Origin: Desertivirga xinjiangensis
GTDB taxonomy: Bacteria > Bacteroidota > Bacteroidia > Sphingobacteriales > Sphingobacteriaceae
Reading direction: 5' to 3'
DNA: 64,000 nt
NCBI RefSeq assembly: GCF_024436435.1
Contig: NZ_JAFMZP010000003.1
Span: 1 to 64,000, forward strand
Shown here: positions 1-9,529 of the stretch, one piece after another
Position numbering within the stretch: position 1 is the stretch's first letter
Layout of the letters: every line of letters starts with the position of its first letter
Position numbers and translations under genes: made by a program
The notes under the pieces: model-generated
What the model was told of the DNA's origin: nothing
The model's database searches: none
What the model saw: only the letters and a program-made list of their open reading frames with translations

Positions 1-690
1 GCAATAGCGATAAGAGTTCTTTCTCCAAGTTTTTTTGCTCGCAAAACTAATCCTTTTTTATCACCCTCCACAACTTTCCGGACTGATCCCATATAATGGG
101 GATCAGGGATCTCCATGAGAAAGACTAGTTTCATCTATAGATAGATAAGGGCCAACATTGTCCAGGAAGACCAGTCCCTTGCGGGCATCGTTCGGTGTTC
201 CCAATTTTGGTATTCACTCAGTTTATCCAGGTAGTAACGTTGTAATTTTCTTCCACTAACACCGTAAAAGGAAACGATAGTTTACAGACTATGTGCCTGG
301 GTATCGGCTGATTGCTTTTAAAAAAAGCCGCAAAATCACTGGTAATTCGCGTTCCCTTTGCTACAAGACTCCAATCCCGGTAGACGACTTTGCCTGTATC
401 TACGCTTAGCCATCTGCGGCGTTTGATGTGTAGGTATACTTCATGCCCTCTCATGGGAAAGTCCTGCAGAATCACTTCATCAAAGAAGCCTTGGGAAAGA
501 AGCTTATTTAGATTGATATTCCACTAGTATGGAGTTTATTTCCTCAAGATAAATATGAATTTCTCCGCCCTCTTTTTTTGACCTGAAAGTGCGAAATAGT
601 CTGATACCCCATCGGGGATCAGGATCAAGCGTAAAGGTTGGGTGGAGCCTTTCAAGAATTTAATTGATTTGTGAAAAACTTTATGGCCCA
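1..690 (-). pseudogene. Decayed ISAon1-type transposase remnant (N-region plus start of catalytic part)
   Basis: Reading the minus strand from about 690 downward, transposase-like peptides appear in successive different frames. They are LIPDGVSDYFALSGQKK (about 640-580), GGEIHIYLEEINSI (about 580-525), NKLLSQGFFDEVILQDFP running to position 218 with KRRRW and VYRDWSLVAKGTR, then YYLDKLSEYQNWE (about 235-200), and finally NDARKGLVFLDNVGPYLSIDETSLSHGD (about 195-112). The order and wording match, from memory, the N-region protein and the first DDE aspartate block (LSxDE) of ISAon1-family elements. At least four frame changes and internal stops show that it is dead. The rest of the transposase is outside the window or deleted; another open frame near 1-130 was not recognised. 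I could not define terminal inverted repeats. The stretch 690-867 holds nothing I recognise. Confidence 0.75.
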
Positions 691-867
691 CGCGTGCAGT
701 GTGTGTGTTTAGACTACGGATACAGGTTGAATAACAATTGCTACTCCACAGAACTATTACGCTTGATCCAAGAACATCCCTGTTCTCCCTTTTTAATTTG
801 GTAAATGAATAACCGCTACTAAAATGCTAGGTGATCCTTACCTTAGGGAACCGACTTGCTGTACTTA

Positions 868-3800
868 TTATAGGTTAGTTTTCTTAGACAAACGAATGTC
901 GCGAGACGAGCTGCAGATGTAAAAATCAAATGCTCCACTTTCAAAAGTCCACGCATTTTTCTTGTCGTGATAGTACATCAGATCATCTTTATCGATGCTG
1001 ATTTCCACTTCTTTGGCTTCGCCAGGCTGTAGGAATATTTTCTTGAAAGCCTTCAGCTCTTTAAGGGGGCGGGCAAGTTCAGATTGCTCCTGATGAACAT
1101 ACACTTGTATCACTTCTGCACCTTCCATTTTGCCCGTATTTTTTAGCTTAAATTTGAGTACGACGTTCTTCCCCTCCGGCTTAATCTTCAAATCGCTGTA
1201 TTTGAAACTTGTATAGGATAAACCATGACCAAAGGCAAACTGAGGTTCCACTTTATAAGTATCGAAATAACGGTATCCTACGTAAATATCTTCCTTGTAC
1301 ACCTGTTTCATCGTGGCCAGATCACCTGGATATTCTCCTAAGGCATGAGCAGGAATATCCTGTAGCTTTTTTGGAAACGTGATTGGTAATTTCCCTGAAG
1401 GATTAACTTTTCCAAAAATGATGTTAGCCAGCGCTGTTCCACCTTCCATACCTGGATACCATGCCTCAATAAGGGCCTTGGTTTGATTTACCCATTTGCT
1501 CATATCTACAGATCCGCCACCCATCATCACCACTGCGGTTTTTGAATTGGCTTTCAATACAGCCTGGATCACTTCATCTTGTCCAAAAGGAAGATCTATG
1601 TTTTGTTTATCCCGGGCCTCAGCATCGTAAGCAGGGCTCTTTTCCTGCTCCATCCCCTCACCATATCCGTGCACCCAACCGCCTACGAAAATTACTACAT
1701 CCGCATCTTGGGCTGCCTTAACTGCTTCTTCAATTAAAGGAATTTCACTTTTTGAATCTTTTTGAATTCGATATCCGGGAACATAGTTCACTGTTACAGA
1801 ACTTCCTAACAGACTTTTTATACCCTCTAGGGGCGTAATTTCATAGCGGGTAGGTACGCGGGAACTACCGCCACCGCCGTGGTGTTTATAGTCGGCATTC
1901 GATCCTATAACAGCTATCCTCCTAATCTTAGCCGCATTTAGGGGAAGGAGCTGGTCTTCATTCTTCAAAAGGACAATTCCCTCTTCTGCCACTTTAAGAG
2001 CAATTTTTTGATTTTCAATTTCGTTGATGCTGGCTTTGCCCCGCTCATCAAACATCTTATTTTGGAACATCACCTTCAAGATACGCTCTACTTTATCGTT
2101 GATCAAAGATTCGGATATAGTGCCGTTTTTAACTAGCGGAATTACGAGGTCATTATCCATGAAATACTTTTTAGGAGTACCCATTTCGATATCTGTACCG
2201 TTCTTCAACGCTTCTTCGGTATTATGAACTGCGCCCCAATCGCTTAAAAGAATTCCTTTATAGCCCCAGTCGCCTTTTAGAACTTTGTTAATAAGAAAAT
2301 CATTATGCGTACAATACTGGCCCCGGAATTTATTATATGCTCCCATTAATGTCTGAACCTTGGCTTCCTGCACTGCAGCCTTAAAACCAGGAAGATAAAT
2401 CTCATGCAAGGCCCGGTCACTCATCTGCACATCAATTTCCATCCGTTTCATCTCCTGGTTATTAGCGATATAATGTTTAACACAAGCCGCGATCCCCTGG
2501 TCCTGAATTCCCTTAATGTAGCCCACACCTAAACGGGAAATAAGATAAGGGTCCTCGCTCAGATACTCGAAATTCCTTCCGTTTAAAGGAGTTCGTATGA
2601 TATTAATTCCTGGACCAAGAAGAAAATCTTTCCCCCAGAACTTTGCCTCCTTTCCAAGTACCTCTCCGTACTGGTAGCCGAGATCTGGATTCCAGGTAGC
2701 ACCTAAAGCATTGCCTGTAGGTAGATAGGTTACTGCTCCCGGCAAGTCTTTCTTTCCAGGTTCGGGGCGAAGCCTGACACCATGAGGGCCATCCGACATC
2801 CAAATAACAGGTATCCCCAAGCGTGGAATTCCACCAGATGTAAACGTTGAACTTCCATGGATCATGGTCACCTTTTCATCTAAAGTCATTTGTGCAAGAA
2901 GGTCTTTTACCCTGTTCTCTACCGGTTGAGAATCATCTTCATAAATGTCTTTTTCAAGGTTATTATTCAAATCTCTCCAAAGCTCAGGTTCCTTCAAAAC
3001 CTCACCCGACTTGAAGTCTGTGCTAATACATGCATATCCTGTTAAGCGAGTTTGCTTAATTGAAGCCGTCTTTTCTCCTCCAGAAGAGGAAAAGGATGTA
3101 TTTCTGCCTTTGATAATCTTTGCGTACTCATCATTACCTGCACCACTCGAACTAAGGTTCTTTACGCTTATCCAATCTGCATGCTGAATATGTAAAACGG
3201 GACGAGCATCCGGCTTTGCAAGTTTGAATTGAATATTCTCGAGAGTAACGTTTTTAGCGTGACGAATATAAAAGCCATGAGCCGGCAAGCTGTACCCAAA
3301 CATCCTGTTTTCCGGATAGTCCTTTTCGTTTTCGGGAACCCAGCGCACTACATCGCTTTGTTGCCCGCCACCTGGAAGCTCGAAAACCATATTTTTCAAT
3401 ACAATATTTTCTACATAATGCCCGGGGAAACCTGTGATAGAATTGCTGATCAGGCTGTTTCCTGAAGCTGTTACATTGCTGATCTGTACATTTTTCAAGG
3501 AACCGGTCAATACCTTTTGTCCGTCCTTTGCCGCTCGCCTTTCCCGATCTCCAAGCTTGATAAATATTGGCGTTTGAACTCCGTTCATTTTAATGTCCGA
3601 AACCAAAACATTGTCCATTACACCTCCATCTACCACTTCGAGTGCTATACCAGACAGCGTAGAAATTTTTGAAGTAACACCGGTTATTTTAGTGCTCCAT
3701 TGCCTGAACTTATCCTCTGTTGGTAATTTAACCGTACAATTTTTTACGCTGATATTTTTAAAACCTCCAAATGAAGCTGTGCCCATTTTAATCGCATTAC

Positions 3801-4563
3801 AATTGCTTGATAAAACACAATTGCTAACGGTAACATTTTCGCAGGGAAACGAAGTATTGCTTTTAAAGCACAGGGCATCGTCATCTGTATTGATCACGCA
3901 ATCAGAGATCGTCACGTTTTTACTGTCGATATCAATCCCGTCGTTATTGAGGTTAGCGTGACTGTAAACATTAATTCCCCGGATATCTACGTCTTCGCAA
4001 GCCAGGTAGTGCTGTACCCAGAAAGCCGAGTTTTTTAGATTAACATCTCTCACTTTTACTCCTTTGCAACCGATAAGAAAAATAATTTTGGGTCGTTTAG
4101 GATTGTTATCAAAAACCTCAAAGTTTGGACTTGAACCATTTCCATCTATTGTTCCCTTGCCCGTAATGGCTATATTGTTAGCATTTTCTGCGAAAACAAG
4201 ACTAAGGTTCAAACCGGGAAAAACTTTGGAAGGATTAGCAGGATAATCCTTAAGATCTGTACTTCCTGAAAGTACAGCCCCTGTTTCTAAATTGAGCTGA
4301 ACATTGTTTTTTAAAAATATGGTTCCAGTAACGAATATGCCTTTTGGAACTACTACCCTTCCTCCCCCTTTGGCTGAACATTCATCAATAGCTTTTTGAA
4401 TAAAGGTGGTGTTTTTAGTTTTTCCATCGCCCCTGGCCCCGTATTTAAGGATGTTATATCCCCCAGTAGCAGGATTTTCAATAGCATTAGCTGTTCTCCC
4501 CCAGAAGAGCTCCGCAGTGAGGAAAAGAAGACTTGTTAAAAATAAATTAGTTAGTGTGTTCAT
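868..4563 (-). CDS. Secreted two-enzyme fusion: GH28-like beta-helix module plus GH3 glycosidase
   Basis: This 1231-residue exported protein has a signal peptide (about residues 1-27). A right-handed beta-helix of the GH28 polygalacturonase type follows (about 35-460), opening with the YGARGDGKT motif. It keeps NNDGID (D208) and DDDALCFKS (D228, D229), but the usual GHG and RIK motifs are replaced by NAIKMGTASFGGF near 255-267. From about 550 a complete GH3 enzyme follows: the barrel domain with SDGPHG and the nucleophile aspartate D775 in SDWGA, the alpha/beta sandwich domain (VLLKN, IGSNAD) and a C-terminal fibronectin-III-like domain from about 1130. GH3 enzymes remove beta-linked glucose, xylose or related residues. 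It is the last gene of the GH92 operon, 26 bp after its neighbour. The GH3 half is secure; the substrate of the GH28-like half is open. Confidence 0.88.
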   Translation of the reverse strand: MNTLTNLFLTSLLFLTAELFWGRTANAIENPATGGYNILKYGARGDGKTKNTTFIQKAIDECSAKGGGRVVVPKGIFVTGTIFLKNNVQLNLETGAVLSGSTDLKDYPANPSKVFPGLNLSLVFAENANNIAITGKGTIDGNGSSPNFEVFDNNPKRPKIIFLIGCKGVKVRDVNLKNSAFWVQHYLACEDVDIRGINVYSHANLNNDGIDIDSKNVTISDCVINTDDDALCFKSNTSFPCENVTVSNCVLSSNCNAIKMGTASFGGFKNISVKNCTVKLPTEDKFRQWSTKITGVTSKISTLSGIALEVVDGGVMDNVLVSDIKMNGVQTPIFIKLGDRERRAAKDGQKVLTGSLKNVQISNVTASGNSLISNSITGFPGHYVENIVLKNMVFELPGGGQQSDVVRWVPENEKDYPENRMFGYSLPAHGFYIRHAKNVTLENIQFKLAKPDARPVLHIQHADWISVKNLSSSGAGNDEYAKIIKGRNTSFSSSGGEKTASIKQTRLTGYACISTDFKSGEVLKEPELWRDLNNNLEKDIYEDDSQPVENRVKDLLAQMTLDEKVTMIHGSSTFTSGGIPRLGIPVIWMSDGPHGVRLRPEPGKKDLPGAVTYLPTGNALGATWNPDLGYQYGEVLGKEAKFWGKDFLLGPGINIIRTPLNGRNFEYLSEDPYLISRLGVGYIKGIQDQGIAACVKHYIANNQEMKRMEIDVQMSDRALHEIYLPGFKAAVQEAKVQTLMGAYNKFRGQYCTHNDFLINKVLKGDWGYKGILLSDWGAVHNTEEALKNGTDIEMGTPKKYFMDNDLVIPLVKNGTISESLINDKVERILKVMFQNKMFDERGKASINEIENQKIALKVAEEGIVLLKNEDQLLPLNAAKIRRIAVIGSNADYKHHGGGGSSRVPTRYEITPLEGIKSLLGSSVTVNYVPGYRIQKDSKSEIPLIEEAVKAAQDADVVIFVGGWVHGYGEGMEQEKSPAYDAEARDKQNIDLPFGQDEVIQAVLKANSKTAVVMMGGGSVDMSKWVNQTKALIEAWYPGMEGGTALANIIFGKVNPSGKLPITFPKKLQDIPAHALGEYPGDLATMKQVYKEDIYVGYRYFDTYKVEPQFAFGHGLSYTSFKYSDLKIKPEGKNVVLKFKLKNTGKMEGAEVIQVYVHQEQSELARPLKELKAFKKIFLQPGEAKEVEISIDKDDLMYYHDKKNAWTFESGAFDFYICSSSRDIRLSKKTNL

Positions 4564-4589
4564 TTTATTTAATAGTATGTGTTTAAAAA

Positions 4590-6896
4590 TCAGTTAGAAG
4601 TGCTTCGTAAAACACCTTTATTCGCCCATTTAAGGTTCTCCTTTGGACCCATTTGCAAAACGAGCTTGCCTCCCCCTATTAGGTCTTTATGTTTGAGCTG
4701 TGCTTCGTTAATTTCATTTCCGTTTAATAAGGCCGATTGTATGTAGCGGTTTTGTTGGGAAGCGTTAATTGCCTCAATTGTAAAAACCTTTCCATCAGCC
4801 AAATAGAACTCAGCTTTGGGGAACAGTGGAGAGCCAATAATATAATCAGGATTTCCAGGACAAACGGGATAGAAACCGAGCATACTAAAAACCAGCCAGG
4901 CGGACATTTGTCCGGCGTCTTCATTCCCACTCAATCCTCCCGGGCCAATACTATATTCCTCCCGGATAATTTTATGTACCTGGTTTTGCGTTTTCCAGGG
5001 AGCTCCGGCCATTGCGTACAGGTAGGCTGTCTGATGGCCGGGCTCGTTTCCATGCCAGTAATAACGTAAATTAAACAGAGTATCAAGGCGGTTGATGAAA
5101 CGCTCATTTCCCCCCATAAGCTTAAGTAGCTCTGGCAAATCGTGTGGAACATACCAGGTGTACTGCGAGGGTGAGCCCTCTGTGATAAAAGAACAACGGA
5201 TGGCATTAGGATCAAAGCTTTCGATCCATTTCCCCGAAGCGTACCTTCCCCTTACATAGCCGCTTATAGTGTCGAAAACATTTTTAAAGTTAGCGGCTCT
5301 TTTGCTTAAAATCTTATAATCCTGTTCTTTGCCTAGTTTAAGCGCTACCCGCGACAAAACATAGTCATCATAAGCATATTCGAGCGTACGCGATACCTGC
5401 TCCTCTTTATGAAAAGCATCAGGAACCGAGTCTTCCAGTGGGATATAGTTGTATTCCAGGTAAGATCTTAAAGCCCGTCTTCCTTTCCCCTCTTTGTAGT
5501 CCTCTAACTTTTCATTTATGTCGAAGGCATTTTTGCGCATAGCCTTGTAAGCCCGCTCAGCGAGAGGAGATCCGATACCTTTTACTAAAGCATCGCCGAG
5601 CATAGCAGTAGCATGATCCCCTATCATTGCCGAAGTATAACTGTTCCAGCAGGGAAATATCGGTAGCCAGCCCCCCTCTTCCGCCTTTGTCACCAGAGAT
5701 TCCATCATGTCTTCTGTCCGTTTTGGCTCCAGAATGGTCAACAGCGGATGAGCAGCACGATAGGTATCCCAGAGGGAAAAGTCGTCGTAATAAGCAAACC
5801 CTTGGGCCTTTTTAATTATTCCGTTTGATGCGAAAGCATTATAAGAGCCGTTCACGTCGCTCGTTATCCTGGGCAAAAGTTTAGAATGATACAAGGCCGT
5901 GTAAAACATGGTTTTCTGCTGCTCGTTACCCCCTTCAATACGAATTCTGCTAAGTTCGTTTTCCCATTCAAACTTGGCTTTCGCCTTTACCTCCCCGAGA
6001 TTCCACCCAGGTATTTCCGCCTGAAGGTTCTTCCTTGCCTCATTAATACTTGTAAAGGAATAGCCCACTTTGACATGTACCTGGGGTACTCTCCCGAATG
6101 CTAATTTGACAAAAGCGCCAACAGCTTGCCCTGTTCCCATTTGCTGCTTCTCGTTCTTCTGAATGATTTTTCCTTTCCAGGTTCCATACTCATCAAAGTC
6201 AGTATCAAAAACCACTACGAAATAACCGCTGAAACCAGCTGGCTTGCCTAAACCCTGGTAAATACGATGAACCGGATTATAACCTCTGATTTCTCTTTTT
6301 TCCGGATCAATTTCTATAAAACCCTCTCCTTCGTCACTGTTTGGTTCAATTACCACATAAGCATCATCTTTATTACTAAACCTGAACTGGAGAATACCGG
6401 AATGACTTAGAGCTGAAAGTTCGGTAGCAATTTTACTATCATCCAACCAAACAGAATAGCTATAAGGCCGTGCCTTTTCTTTTGCGTGACTAAAATTGGA
6501 TGCTCTCTTTATCGGATCAATTTCAAGCGCTCCCTTCATCGGCATTATTGTCATACTACCATAATCCTGCGTGCAAGAACCACTTAACCAATGACTAGCT
6601 CTAAAACCCTGTATCTTCTTATCCTCATAATAGTAGGGTGCCACGCATTTAGTTTCGGTTGCCTGTGTTTGTGGAGTCCAGCTTGTCATCCCGTGAGGAA
6701 CGCCTACTGCCGGGAATGTTTGTCCCCGCAGCTCCGAGCCGTCCTGACTATGCAGCCGGGCACTTTCAGTGGTACTTATGCCCGTACCTATCAGTGGATC
6801 AACGTAATCCAAAGGCGAGAGCTTTCTTGCTCCCGCTTGCCCGAAAACCTCTGAAGCTATTGCCATCACGGCCATTACAATTAAACCTCCTCTCAT
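4590..6896 (-). CDS. GH92 alpha-mannosidase (first of two)
   Basis: GH92 enzymes are calcium-dependent inverting exo-alpha-mannosidases. This 768-residue protein has a signal peptide (about 1-20) and the family opening motif VDPLIGTG. It keeps the block HGNEPGHQTAYLY, carrying the general acid glutamate, and GNEDAGQMSAW, carrying the base aspartate, as known for the family. The first region differs from its neighbour: the N-terminal segment after IGTG is longer (it contains SARLHSQDGSE) and is followed by GQTFPAVGVPHGM. It starts 12 bp after the stop of the upstream GH92 gene, so the two are co-transcribed. The two GH92 proteins are clearly diverged, so they probably split different mannose linkages or act at different chain positions. 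The linkage preference cannot be read from the sequence. Confidence 0.92.
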   Translation of the reverse strand: MRGGLIVMAVMAIASEVFGQAGARKLSPLDYVDPLIGTGISTTESARLHSQDGSELRGQTFPAVGVPHGMTSWTPQTQATETKCVAPYYYEDKKIQGFRASHWLSGSCTQDYGSMTIMPMKGALEIDPIKRASNFSHAKEKARPYSYSVWLDDSKIATELSALSHSGILQFRFSNKDDAYVVIEPNSDEGEGFIEIDPEKREIRGYNPVHRIYQGLGKPAGFSGYFVVVFDTDFDEYGTWKGKIIQKNEKQQMGTGQAVGAFVKLAFGRVPQVHVKVGYSFTSINEARKNLQAEIPGWNLGEVKAKAKFEWENELSRIRIEGGNEQQKTMFYTALYHSKLLPRITSDVNGSYNAFASNGIIKKAQGFAYYDDFSLWDTYRAAHPLLTILEPKRTEDMMESLVTKAEEGGWLPIFPCWNSYTSAMIGDHATAMLGDALVKGIGSPLAERAYKAMRKNAFDINEKLEDYKEGKGRRALRSYLEYNYIPLEDSVPDAFHKEEQVSRTLEYAYDDYVLSRVALKLGKEQDYKILSKRAANFKNVFDTISGYVRGRYASGKWIESFDPNAIRCSFITEGSPSQYTWYVPHDLPELLKLMGGNERFINRLDTLFNLRYYWHGNEPGHQTAYLYAMAGAPWKTQNQVHKIIREEYSIGPGGLSGNEDAGQMSAWLVFSMLGFYPVCPGNPDYIIGSPLFPKAEFYLADGKVFTIEAINASQQNRYIQSALLNGNEINEAQLKHKDLIGGGKLVLQMGPKENLKWANKGVLRSTSN

Positions 6897-6908
6897 TTCT
6901 TCACTTTT

Positions 6909-9161
6909 TTACTTTTCAGGCGCCGGGGTTTCTGAAGCCGCCCAGTTTCTTCCGGGTTTTGCTCCCATATTGAATTCGAGCTTTCCTCCTTTAACTATTT
7001 CATCATGATTGATCCAACTCCTTTTTAAATCTTCTCCGTTTAGGGTAACAGACTGAATATATATATTAATAGAAGAAAGATTCTTTGCGGTGATCAAAAA
7101 GCTCTTATCGCCAAGTTTAATAGCAGCTTCCTTGAAAAGCGGACTTCCAATATTATACCTTCCGCTTGCAGGATTTACGGGATAAAATCCGAGTCCACTA
7201 AAAATGTACCAGGCCGACATCTGACCACAGTCTTCATTGCCGCACAGTCCATCCGCTTTTGATCCGTAAAGAATGCTCCTTATTTCACGTACCTTCTCCT
7301 GTGTTTTCCAGGGTTGCCCAGCATAATTATATAAATAGGCTATATGATGACTAGGTTCATTTCCGTGTGCATACTCCCCAATTAAGCCTGTAATGTCAAT
7401 TGGCTTACCCGAGATATCCGCACTTTTTTGAGAAAACAGGGCATCCAAACGTTTGCTAAAACTTTCCCTGCCTCCCATTAAATCTATAAGTCCGTTTACA
7501 TTGTGAGGTACAAACCAGGAATACTGCCAGCTGTTTCCTTCTATAAAATCTGATTTACCATAAGATGCGAAGGCTGGGTCGAAGCCTGGAATGAAATTGC
7601 CCTTAGAGTCTTTACCTCTCATGAAACCTGTTTGAGTATCGTATACATTTTTGTAAGCTTCCGAACGTTTCAGGAAATAATTGTAATCATTCATTTCCCC
7701 AAGTGCCTTCGCCATTTGGGCTATGCACCAGTCATCATAAGCATATTCAAGGGTTTTGGAAACAGACTTATTCTCCAGGTCGGCAGGTACATAATTGTAC
7801 TTTTTAAGATGGGCAATCCCAAATTCGTCCTGCATAGCACTTTTCTTCATGGCTTCATAAGCAAGGTTTACATCAAAACCACGGAAGCCTTTAAAATAAG
7901 CATCGGTGATAACAGGGATGGCATGGTAACCAATCATACAATTGGTTTCACTGCCAACCAAGGGCCAAACCGGAAGCAAGCCGTATTCCTTATACTGAGC
8001 CAGCATAGCATTAATAAAATCGTTTATCCGGGAAGGTTGGGTGATGGTAAATAAAGGATTTGCGGCCCTAAAGGTATCCCAAAGTGAAAAAACGCTATAG
8101 TTCTCAAAATTCTGGGCGTGGTGTATCTTTTTATCAAAGCCCATGTAACGTCCGTCTGCATCAGAAAAAACTGTAGGCGCTATCATGCTGTGATAAAGAG
8201 CTGTGTAAAAAATACTTTTTTCTTCGGCCCCTCCATCATTCACATCTATTGCACTAAGCGACTCTTCCCATTCTTGCGCAGCTTCATGTCTGACCCTGTC
8301 AAAGTTCCAGTGTCGAACCTCTTCACGGAGATTATTAAAAGCGCCATTTTCGTCGGTATAGGAAATTCCAACTTTAACCATTAAAGCTTCCTCGGCTTTA
8401 GTATCGAAATTCAGCACAGCTTTTAAATCGCGTCCGCTTGCACTTTTTTCTGTTGCAGACAAAACCTGGCCTCTGGCAATAGCCGAACTTTTGAAAGGCT
8501 TTGAGAACCGGGCCACAAACCATATCTCTTCACTAACAAAATCTTTCTCGGTCCCTTCACCCCATCCTCTCGTTTTCCTGAATCCGGTGATCGTTGAATC
8601 ATTGTCTATTCGGATCCATGTGTTAATGACAGAATCCGTTTTGAAACTGTGAAAAAGATCGAAGAGAATATGGCTTTCTTTGGAAGCAGGAAAAGTATAC
8701 CGATGAAATCCTACTCTTTTAGAAGCAGTAAGTTCAGCTTTTATTCCGTAATCATCGAGAAGTACAGAATAGTATCCCGGACTTGCCTTTTCATTTTCCT
8801 TTTTAAACCTTGAACGGTAGCCCTCTCCGGGATTACTCCTGCTTCCTGGCTTCAGCTTAATTGCACCCGTGCCTGGCATCACCAGAATATCTAACAAATC
8901 TCCTCTTCCGGTTCCGCTTAAGTGAGTATGACTAAAACCCATTATGGAACGGTCAGAGTCATGATAGCCGGAGCACCAATCCCAACCTTCATTAAAGGTA
9001 TCCGGACTGAGCTGCACCATTCCAAAGGGTCGGGTTGCGCCTGGAAATGTATGTCCGTGCCCGCCTGTTCCTATAAAAGGGTTAACATGTTGTATTCGTT
9101 TCTGGGCTTTAGTTATCTGAAACAAGAGGATAGAATAAAGCACAATAGCTATTGTTTTCAT
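6909..9161 (-). CDS. GH92 alpha-mannosidase (second, operon-leading)
   Basis: This is a 750-residue exported GH92 protein with a signal peptide (about 1-19) and the canonical start of the mature enzyme, VNPFIGTGGHGHTFPGA, followed by PFGMVQLSPDT. The catalytic blocks YAHGNEPSHHIAYLY and GNEDCGQMSAWYIFSGLGFYPV are intact. It matches typical GH92 length and layout: an N-terminal beta-sandwich followed by an (alpha/alpha)6 barrel. It is the first gene of the minus-strand operon GH92-GH92-GH28/GH3. About 240 bp upstream of its start lies a copy of the CAAAGWCGGGCA element shared with the SusC and GMC operons, which suggests joint induction with the rest of PUL1. The product is predicted to be periplasmic or surface-bound; no lipobox is visible. 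Confidence 0.93.
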   Translation of the reverse strand: MKTIAIVLYSILLFQITKAQKRIQHVNPFIGTGGHGHTFPGATRPFGMVQLSPDTFNEGWDWCSGYHDSDRSIMGFSHTHLSGTGRGDLLDILVMPGTGAIKLKPGSRSNPGEGYRSRFKKENEKASPGYYSVLLDDYGIKAELTASKRVGFHRYTFPASKESHILFDLFHSFKTDSVINTWIRIDNDSTITGFRKTRGWGEGTEKDFVSEEIWFVARFSKPFKSSAIARGQVLSATEKSASGRDLKAVLNFDTKAEEALMVKVGISYTDENGAFNNLREEVRHWNFDRVRHEAAQEWEESLSAIDVNDGGAEEKSIFYTALYHSMIAPTVFSDADGRYMGFDKKIHHAQNFENYSVFSLWDTFRAANPLFTITQPSRINDFINAMLAQYKEYGLLPVWPLVGSETNCMIGYHAIPVITDAYFKGFRGFDVNLAYEAMKKSAMQDEFGIAHLKKYNYVPADLENKSVSKTLEYAYDDWCIAQMAKALGEMNDYNYFLKRSEAYKNVYDTQTGFMRGKDSKGNFIPGFDPAFASYGKSDFIEGNSWQYSWFVPHNVNGLIDLMGGRESFSKRLDALFSQKSADISGKPIDITGLIGEYAHGNEPSHHIAYLYNYAGQPWKTQEKVREIRSILYGSKADGLCGNEDCGQMSAWYIFSGLGFYPVNPASGRYNIGSPLFKEAAIKLGDKSFLITAKNLSSINIYIQSVTLNGEDLKRSWINHDEIVKGGKLEFNMGAKPGRNWAASETPAPEK

Positions 9162-9400
9162 TGTTTATTAGAAGTTTTATATTGGTTAAGTTTTACCAGA
9201 TCTCAACGTTGTTGCGATCTACCTCCTGATCGCATGTATCATCTTTCCTTTTTAATTGTTCAGCTGTCTGCATTATTTTTTCCGCTTATCGATTGGTTTG
9301 AAAATCGCCAGATATAGGAGAACTTTCTGTTAAATCTTTACCCTTCCTCTAGGTTGTGATTCTGAATAGTTAAATTTACAAAAGGTAGGAAAGCTATTAG

Positions 9401-9440
9401 CGGACAAAGACGGGCATACAGGTGCGAAACAGGCGCAGGG
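9401..9440 (-). promoter_or_regulatory. PUL1 shared operator, copy 1
   Basis: CAAAGACGGGCA followed five bases later by GTGC starts at 9405 on the plus strand, preceded by CGGA and followed by a GC-rich AAACAGGCGCAGGG tail. The same arrangement occurs at 17691 and 23303. All three have the same orientation relative to the minus-strand operon they precede. Here it lies between divergent genes, so it could serve the GH92 operon, the plus-strand regulator gene, or both. The rest of the 9162-9529 gap shows only the promoter listed separately. Confidence 0.7.
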
Positions 9441-9462
9441 TATTTATTTATTGAAAATGAGG

Positions 9463-9470
9463 TATTTTTG
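9463..9470 (+). promoter_or_regulatory. Possible -7 box of the membrane regulator gene
   Basis: TATTTTTG is a perfect match to the Bacteroidota TAnnTTTG -7 consensus, about 60 bp before the TTG start at 9530. A good -33 TTTG at 18-19 bp spacing is not present (only AT-rich TTTATT), so the promoter would be weak or activator-dependent. The shared operator at 9401-9440 lies just upstream. Confidence 0.45.
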
Positions 9471-9529
9471 CATTTACTCTGTTACTATTATTACGGCACA
9501 ACAATTAATTAACCAATAGAACCGTACAA

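Noticed and set aside
1-130. Open minus-strand frame MKLVFLMEIPDPHYMG... to the window edge.
   Set aside because: No family recognised; it overlaps the transposase remnant in another frame and is most likely part of the decay.
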